Assembly (NCBI GenBank): GCA_937773555.1 | Contig: CALJVT010000002.1 | Location: forward strand, 246,501-310,500 | DNA: 64,000 bases | Origin: an uncultured Pseudomonadales bacterium | Lineage (GTDB): Bacteria > Pseudomonadota > Gammaproteobacteria > Pseudomonadales > Balneatricaceae | Direction of reading: 5' to 3' | Shown: in pieces, positions 60,748 to 64,000 of the stretch | How the letters are laid out: each line of letters starts with the position of its first letter | Numbering within the stretch: the stretch's first letter is position 1 | Translations under genes and position numbers: made by a program | The notes under the pieces: model-generated | Told to the model about the DNA's origin: nothing | What the model saw: the letters and a program-made list of their open reading frames with translations, nothing else | Databases searched by the model: none

Positions 60748-61449
60748 GTGGAAATAAGTGTTCTGTTAGTGGGCTTTATGATTGGTTTGCGCCACGCCTT
60801 AGAAGCTGACCATGTCGCTGCTGTAGCTTCAATTGTGACACAAAAGCAGGGTAAGTCTGCAGCATTGCGTCATGGCGCTGTGTGGGGTTTGGGGCACACC
60901 CTCACCCTCTTCGCCTTTGGCACTGCGGCCTTGTTGGCGGACACCTTAATTCCTGATCATACGGCGGCCATATTAGAGTGTGCAGTAGGGTTTATGCTGC
61001 TGTATTTGGGCCTAGATGTGCTGTGGCGAATGGCCCATAAGGGGATTCATATTCATGTCCACCAACACCATGGCAAACGACACATTCATGCTCATCAGCA
61101 CGGCTTAGAGATAGATAGAACAAATGTGAGTGCTCACCAACATAAGCATAAGGTCCCGTTTCCAATACGAACCTTAATGGTAGGTGTAATGCATGGCATG
61201 GCAGGTTCAGCAGCCTTGGTGGTATTAACCCTAAATGCGGCGCAAAATTTTTGGCTAGGCATGGGTTATATGCTGTTGTTTGGCATTGGGTCTGTTGCCG
61301 GTATGGCTCTTTTATCAGTGGCCATTAGCCTTCCGTTTAACTTTTCTAACAACCGCATTGAGCGGTCTGTAGGTTACCTTCAGTTAGGTATTGGTTTGGG
61401 TACGTCTGGTCTTGGTGGCTTTACTGTGTTTAATTATTTTATTAGTTAG
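60748..61449 (+). CDS. Nickel/cobalt permease (NiCoT/UreH-like) with His-rich loop
   Basis: A 233-residue membrane protein with about six helices. The N-terminal signature GLRHALEADHVAAV matches the NiCoT RHA-DADH motif. A long His-rich loop (about 100-135, HIHVHQHHGKRHIHAHQH and HQHKH) lies between helices 3 and 4, typical of metal-binding loops. The GTG start at 60748 has AGGGGGTG next to it. It probably adds a second cobalt or nickel permease to the CbtAB system under the same riboswitch. Confidence 0.85.
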   Translation: MEISVLLVGFMIGLRHALEADHVAAVASIVTQKQGKSAALRHGAVWGLGHTLTLFAFGTAALLADTLIPDHTAAILECAVGFMLLYLGLDVLWRMAHKGIHIHVHQHHGKRHIHAHQHGLEIDRTNVSAHQHKHKVPFPIRTLMVGVMHGMAGSAALVVLTLNAAQNFWLGMGYMLLFGIGSVAGMALLSVAISLPFNFSNNRIERSVGYLQLGIGLGTSGLGGFTVFNYFIS

Positions 61450-61487
61450 TACTAATTTCTCGGTATGACTAATACACCTTAGCTAAC

Positions 61488-62372
61488 CTAGTTCTGTGCT
61501 TTTTTGGAGGGTGCAGACACTGGTGTTGAGCGCAAATTGAGGACGAGCCCAGCAATGATAAAGGTTGCGGCAACCCATTTCCACCACGGCATACTCTCGT
61601 TCAGAAAAGTACTGGAGGCAGCCATACCAAAAACAGGCACTAGCAACGCCCAAGGCGCTATTAATGCAGCTGCATGGCGCTGTAACAAAAAATTCCACAA
61701 CCCATATCCAATAAGTGTGTTACCGATAGTCTGCCACAACACAATACCCCAAGCTTGCCAATGTGCAGACGCTAGGCTTTGGCGTATGAGAGCGGGCCCT
61801 TCGTAGTAATATGACATGAGAGCCAGTGGAGGAACTGCAAATAGGGAGGACCATGCTAAAAAAGCAATAATGTGAACCTTACCAGAACGCTTAACAACTA
61901 AGTTACCAGCTGCCCAGCTTAGAGCTGCGATTAATATGATGGTTAAGCCTATAGGTGTAGCATCGGTGTCACCTTGAGCAGCAATGAGTACAATACCTGC
62001 AAAAGAAATGACTAGCGCAAGAATTTGCGGCATGCGAATGGTTTCTTTAAATAGCATTAGCGCCAGTACAATAGTGAACACAGCTTGTACCTGAATGACC
62101 AAGGAGGCTAGTCCAGGCGACATATGGCTGCCCATCACCCAAAAAAGTAAACCAAACTGACCAAAGCCAATAAAAAAACCGTACGCTATGAGATAACGCC
62201 ATGGCACTGCAGGGCGAGGTAATATAAAAACAAGGGGTAAAGCGGCAAAAGTAAAGCGTAAGCTAGCAAATAAAAATGGTGGTAGATCGTTTAGCCCTAG
62301 TTCAATAAATACAAAATTAGTACCCCAGATTAGGGCAACAAAAACCGCTAATAGTTGATGTGTAATGGGCAT
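61488..62372 (-). CDS. EamA/DMT-superfamily membrane transporter
   Basis: A 294-residue protein with about ten helices in two EamA repeats. The N-terminus (LLAVFVALIWGTNFVFIELGLNDLPPFLF) and GNTLIGYGLWNFLLQRHAAALIAPWALLVPVFG in the second repeat resemble the acetylserine/cysteine or amino-acid exporter group (EamA/YdcZ-like). The substrate is not readable. It is convergent with the cobalt permease gene and lies downstream of cysG on the same strand, separated by 91 bases. Confidence 0.85.
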   Translation of the reverse strand: MPITHQLLAVFVALIWGTNFVFIELGLNDLPPFLFASLRFTFAALPLVFILPRPAVPWRYLIAYGFFIGFGQFGLLFWVMGSHMSPGLASLVIQVQAVFTIVLALMLFKETIRMPQILALVISFAGIVLIAAQGDTDATPIGLTIILIAALSWAAGNLVVKRSGKVHIIAFLAWSSLFAVPPLALMSYYYEGPALIRQSLASAHWQAWGIVLWQTIGNTLIGYGLWNFLLQRHAAALIAPWALLVPVFGMAASSTFLNESMPWWKWVAATFIIAGLVLNLRSTPVSAPSKKAQN

Positions 62373-62463
62373 TGTAGCATCCTGCTAGGGTGGGGCTTAT
62401 TCGCCAGAGTGGCCATTGTGAATAACGTTATCTAGGCCCGTGTCAACTAGCCAAAGCTGCATG

Positions 62464-63873
62464 TTAGACGTCCCTAGAGGATGTGAACCACGCCAGTTTA
62501 TCATGTAAACTAACAACGCGCCCAACCACAAATAGTGAAGGAGACATAACTTGCTCCTCCTTGATTATTGTAGGTAATTGGCCCAGTTCTGACACCAACA
62601 CTCGCTGGTCCTGGGTCGTGCCTTTTTCTATTAAGGCTACGGGCATTTTTTCGTCCATGCCATTACTAATTAGTCTTTCACATATGATAGGTAAACCTTT
62701 TAAGCCCATGTAAAAAACTAAGGTTTGTCCTTCTACAACTAGTTCTGGCCAAGGTAAATCTACACTGCCATCGCGTAATTGTCCCGTTACAAACCGCACG
62801 GATTGGGCATAGTTTCTGTGAGTGAGAGGAATGCCAGAATAGGCAGAGCAGCCACTAGCAGCAGTAATACCAGGTACTACCTGAAAGGGCACATGCTGTT
62901 CGGCCAGCGTTTCAATTTCTTCCCCGCCTCTGCCAAAGATAAATGGATCTCCACCTTTAAGGCGTGCCACTCGCTTGCCCTGCTTTGCATAATCTACCAA
63001 CAGTTGGTTAATACCCGTCTGAGGGACGCTGTGGTTAGCGCGGCGTTTACCTACGTATACCCTTTCTACAGACTCTGGCACTAACGCCATCACTCCGTCA
63101 GACACTAAGGCGTCATAGAGCACCACATCGGCTTTTTGTAATAGTCTAAAAGCCCTAAGAGTGAGGAGGTCCGGGTCTCCAGGGCCTGCACCTATGAGAA
63201 AGACTTCACCGTTACTCATGACCTTATCAAGGCCATTATTGGCCTCTCTTAAATGCGTTTTCAACAAGCTTTCTGCTTCGCTATGCTTACCGGAGAAAAC
63301 GGCTTCTGCAACAGGTCCCTGTAGCACCTGATGCCAAAAAATTGACCGTTCCGTGGTACTTGGTAAGGCCTCTTTCACCCGTGTGCGATAAGCCCCCACC
63401 AAGCGTGCTAGTTGCCCATAGGCTTTGGGCACAAATTGCTCTAATTGCTGACGTAAAATACTAGATAATACGGGAGACGCCCCACCGTTGTTAATCGCAA
63501 TAGTTAACGGTGCGCGGTCAATTATGGCTCCAAAAATAATATTGCCATCATCAGGGAAATCGGCCACATTAACTAATAAACCCATGGCCTTGGCATCAGT
63601 AGCGACTTGGTGATTAACACTGCGATTGTCTGTGAGTGCTAAAATCAGGTTGTAGCCTAGCATCGCCTCATCTGAAGTATAGGCTCCAATGGTTACGTTG
63701 CCACCTGCGCCTTCTACTAACTCGGTCACTCCTTCAGCGACCGCTGTAGCTATCAAATCACAGGCAATACCTGCTTCTACCAATGATTTAACGCGTCGTT
63801 TGGCAACGGTCCCACCACCAATAAGCAGTGCTTTTAACTGTTTGGTGTTGTGAAATAGAGGGAAAAAGTTCAT
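62464..63873 (-). CDS. cysG: Siroheme synthase CysG (trifunctional)
   Basis: A 469-residue fusion. The N-terminal precorrin-2 dehydrogenase/ferrochelatase part (about 1-200) has [16 protein letters not shown] and the [33 protein letters not shown] region; the C-terminal uroporphyrinogen-III methyltransferase (about 210-465) has [22 protein letters not shown] and [17 protein letters not shown]. It makes siroheme for sulfite and nitrite reductases and precorrin-2. The start ATG 63873 is chosen over 63894 because its N-terminus (MNFFPLFHN) matches the family and it has AGGA upstream. Confidence 0.96.
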   Translation of the reverse strand: MNFFPLFHNTKQLKALLIGGGTVAKRRVKSLVEAGIACDLIATAVAEGVTELVEGAGGNVTIGAYTSDEAMLGYNLILALTDNRSVNHQVATDAKAMGLLVNVADFPDDGNIIFGAIIDRAPLTIAINNGGASPVLSSILRQQLEQFVPKAYGQLARLVGAYRTRVKEALPSTTERSIFWHQVLQGPVAEAVFSGKHSEAESLLKTHLREANNGLDKVMSNGEVFLIGAGPGDPDLLTLRAFRLLQKADVVLYDALVSDGVMALVPESVERVYVGKRRANHSVPQTGINQLLVDYAKQGKRVARLKGGDPFIFGRGGEEIETLAEQHVPFQVVPGITAASGCSAYSGIPLTHRNYAQSVRFVTGQLRDGSVDLPWPELVVEGQTLVFYMGLKGLPIICERLISNGMDEKMPVALIEKGTTQDQRVLVSELGQLPTIIKEEQVMSPSLFVVGRVVSLHDKLAWFTSSRDV

Positions 63874-64000
63874 GGGGATTCCTGTTGTATCCATCTTTGG
63901 CAGTGTTCAAGTGTTCTGCTGTGGCTTAAATCAACATTACCAAAGCGTAACAAACTGGTGCCTGAGTTGATATCAACTGGGCGCAATAAAATGCCGTTTT
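63870..64000 (-). CDS. Unidentified gene, C-terminal end only
   Basis: The frame enters from the right edge and ends at a TGA that overlaps the cysG ATG (ATGA overlap). The 43 visible residues (NGILLRPVDINSGTSLLRFG, then [20 protein letters not shown]) match no family that I recognise. The overlap means it is cotranscribed and translationally coupled with cysG, so a siroheme- or sulfur-related role is possible. Confidence 0.75.
   Translation of the reverse strand, partial: NGILLRPVDINSGTSLLRFGNVDLSHSRTLEHCQRWIQQESP

Overview
The window reads as a chromosomal segment of a marine, heterotrophic gammaproteobacterium of moderate G+C. The housekeeping genes at the left (thiL-pgpA, dsbB, a P-II gene, comM, rep, cytochrome c5) resemble a Pseudomonadales/Oceanospirillales-type backbone; the marine guess rests on the catabolic content (TRAP uptake, C3-sulfonate-like genes, non-pyrrolysine MttB, dimethylglycine-dehydrogenase-like oxidase). 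No rRNA or CRISPR was seen; one tRNA was found.

Layout. (1) 1-7.6 kb: backbone genes, including a P-II gene with a textbook sigma-54 promoter. (2) 7.87-15.97 kb: a genomic island of about 8 kb inserted at the 3' end of tRNA-Arg(CCG), bounded by an exact 16-bp direct repeat. It carries a tyrosine integrase next to the tRNA, a serine recombinase near the far end, and cargo: a winged-helix protein, a membrane protein, a Sel1-like protein, a large secreted alginate-lyase-like protein and two small minus-strand genes. (3) 16.0-21.5 kb: a TRAP transporter with an adjacent Cache-domain histidine kinase and NarL-type response regulator. (4) 21.5-24.3 kb: a decayed zone with an iteron-like repeat array, an ORF fused to the antisense of a 5'-truncated Asp/Glu racemase, and a hydroxypyruvate-isomerase-like gene. 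(5) 24.3-29.4 kb: LysR regulator divergent from a two-subunit sulfopyruvate decarboxylase, an FMN 2-hydroxy-acid dehydrogenase, an SDR and a TauE/SafE exporter, probably a C3-sulfonate module. (6) 29.8-38.9 kb: a DeoR-regulated Ugp-like ABC operon with an EEP phosphodiesterase, a histidine phosphatase, a GlpD-like dehydrogenase and a class II aldolase. (7) 38.9-44.7 kb: mixed single genes (epimerase, hydrolase, ureohydrolase, haloacid dehalogenase, malonyl-CoA decarboxylase). (8) 44.7-58.0 kb: a large methylated-amine/amino-acid region with LysR, MttB, an 805-aa DMGDH-like oxidase, creatininase, GST, a split polar-amino-acid ABC transporter, an AhpD-like protein, a 2OG oxygenase, an XRE-cupin regulator, an M29-like protein and a FAD oxidase. 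(9) 58.0-64.0 kb: ilvE, a cobalamin riboswitch driving cbtB-cbtA-unknown-NiCoT cobalt uptake, a DMT exporter and cysG.

How the parts fit. Regions 3, 5, 6 and 8 each pair a transporter or exporter with its own regulator and oxidative enzymes, the pattern of an organism scavenging small dissolved osmolytes and lipid headgroups. The cobalt/cobalamin block next to the MttB region may be linked, since MttB-family methyltransferases use corrinoid proteins, although none is visible here. The best candidates for something undescribed are the phosphodiester operon (region 6), the methylamine/2OG-oxygenase region (region 8), the sulfonate module without Xsc (region 5), the island cargo and the repeat array at 21.7-22.0 kb. 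All functions are read from sequence motifs alone; no database search was possible.
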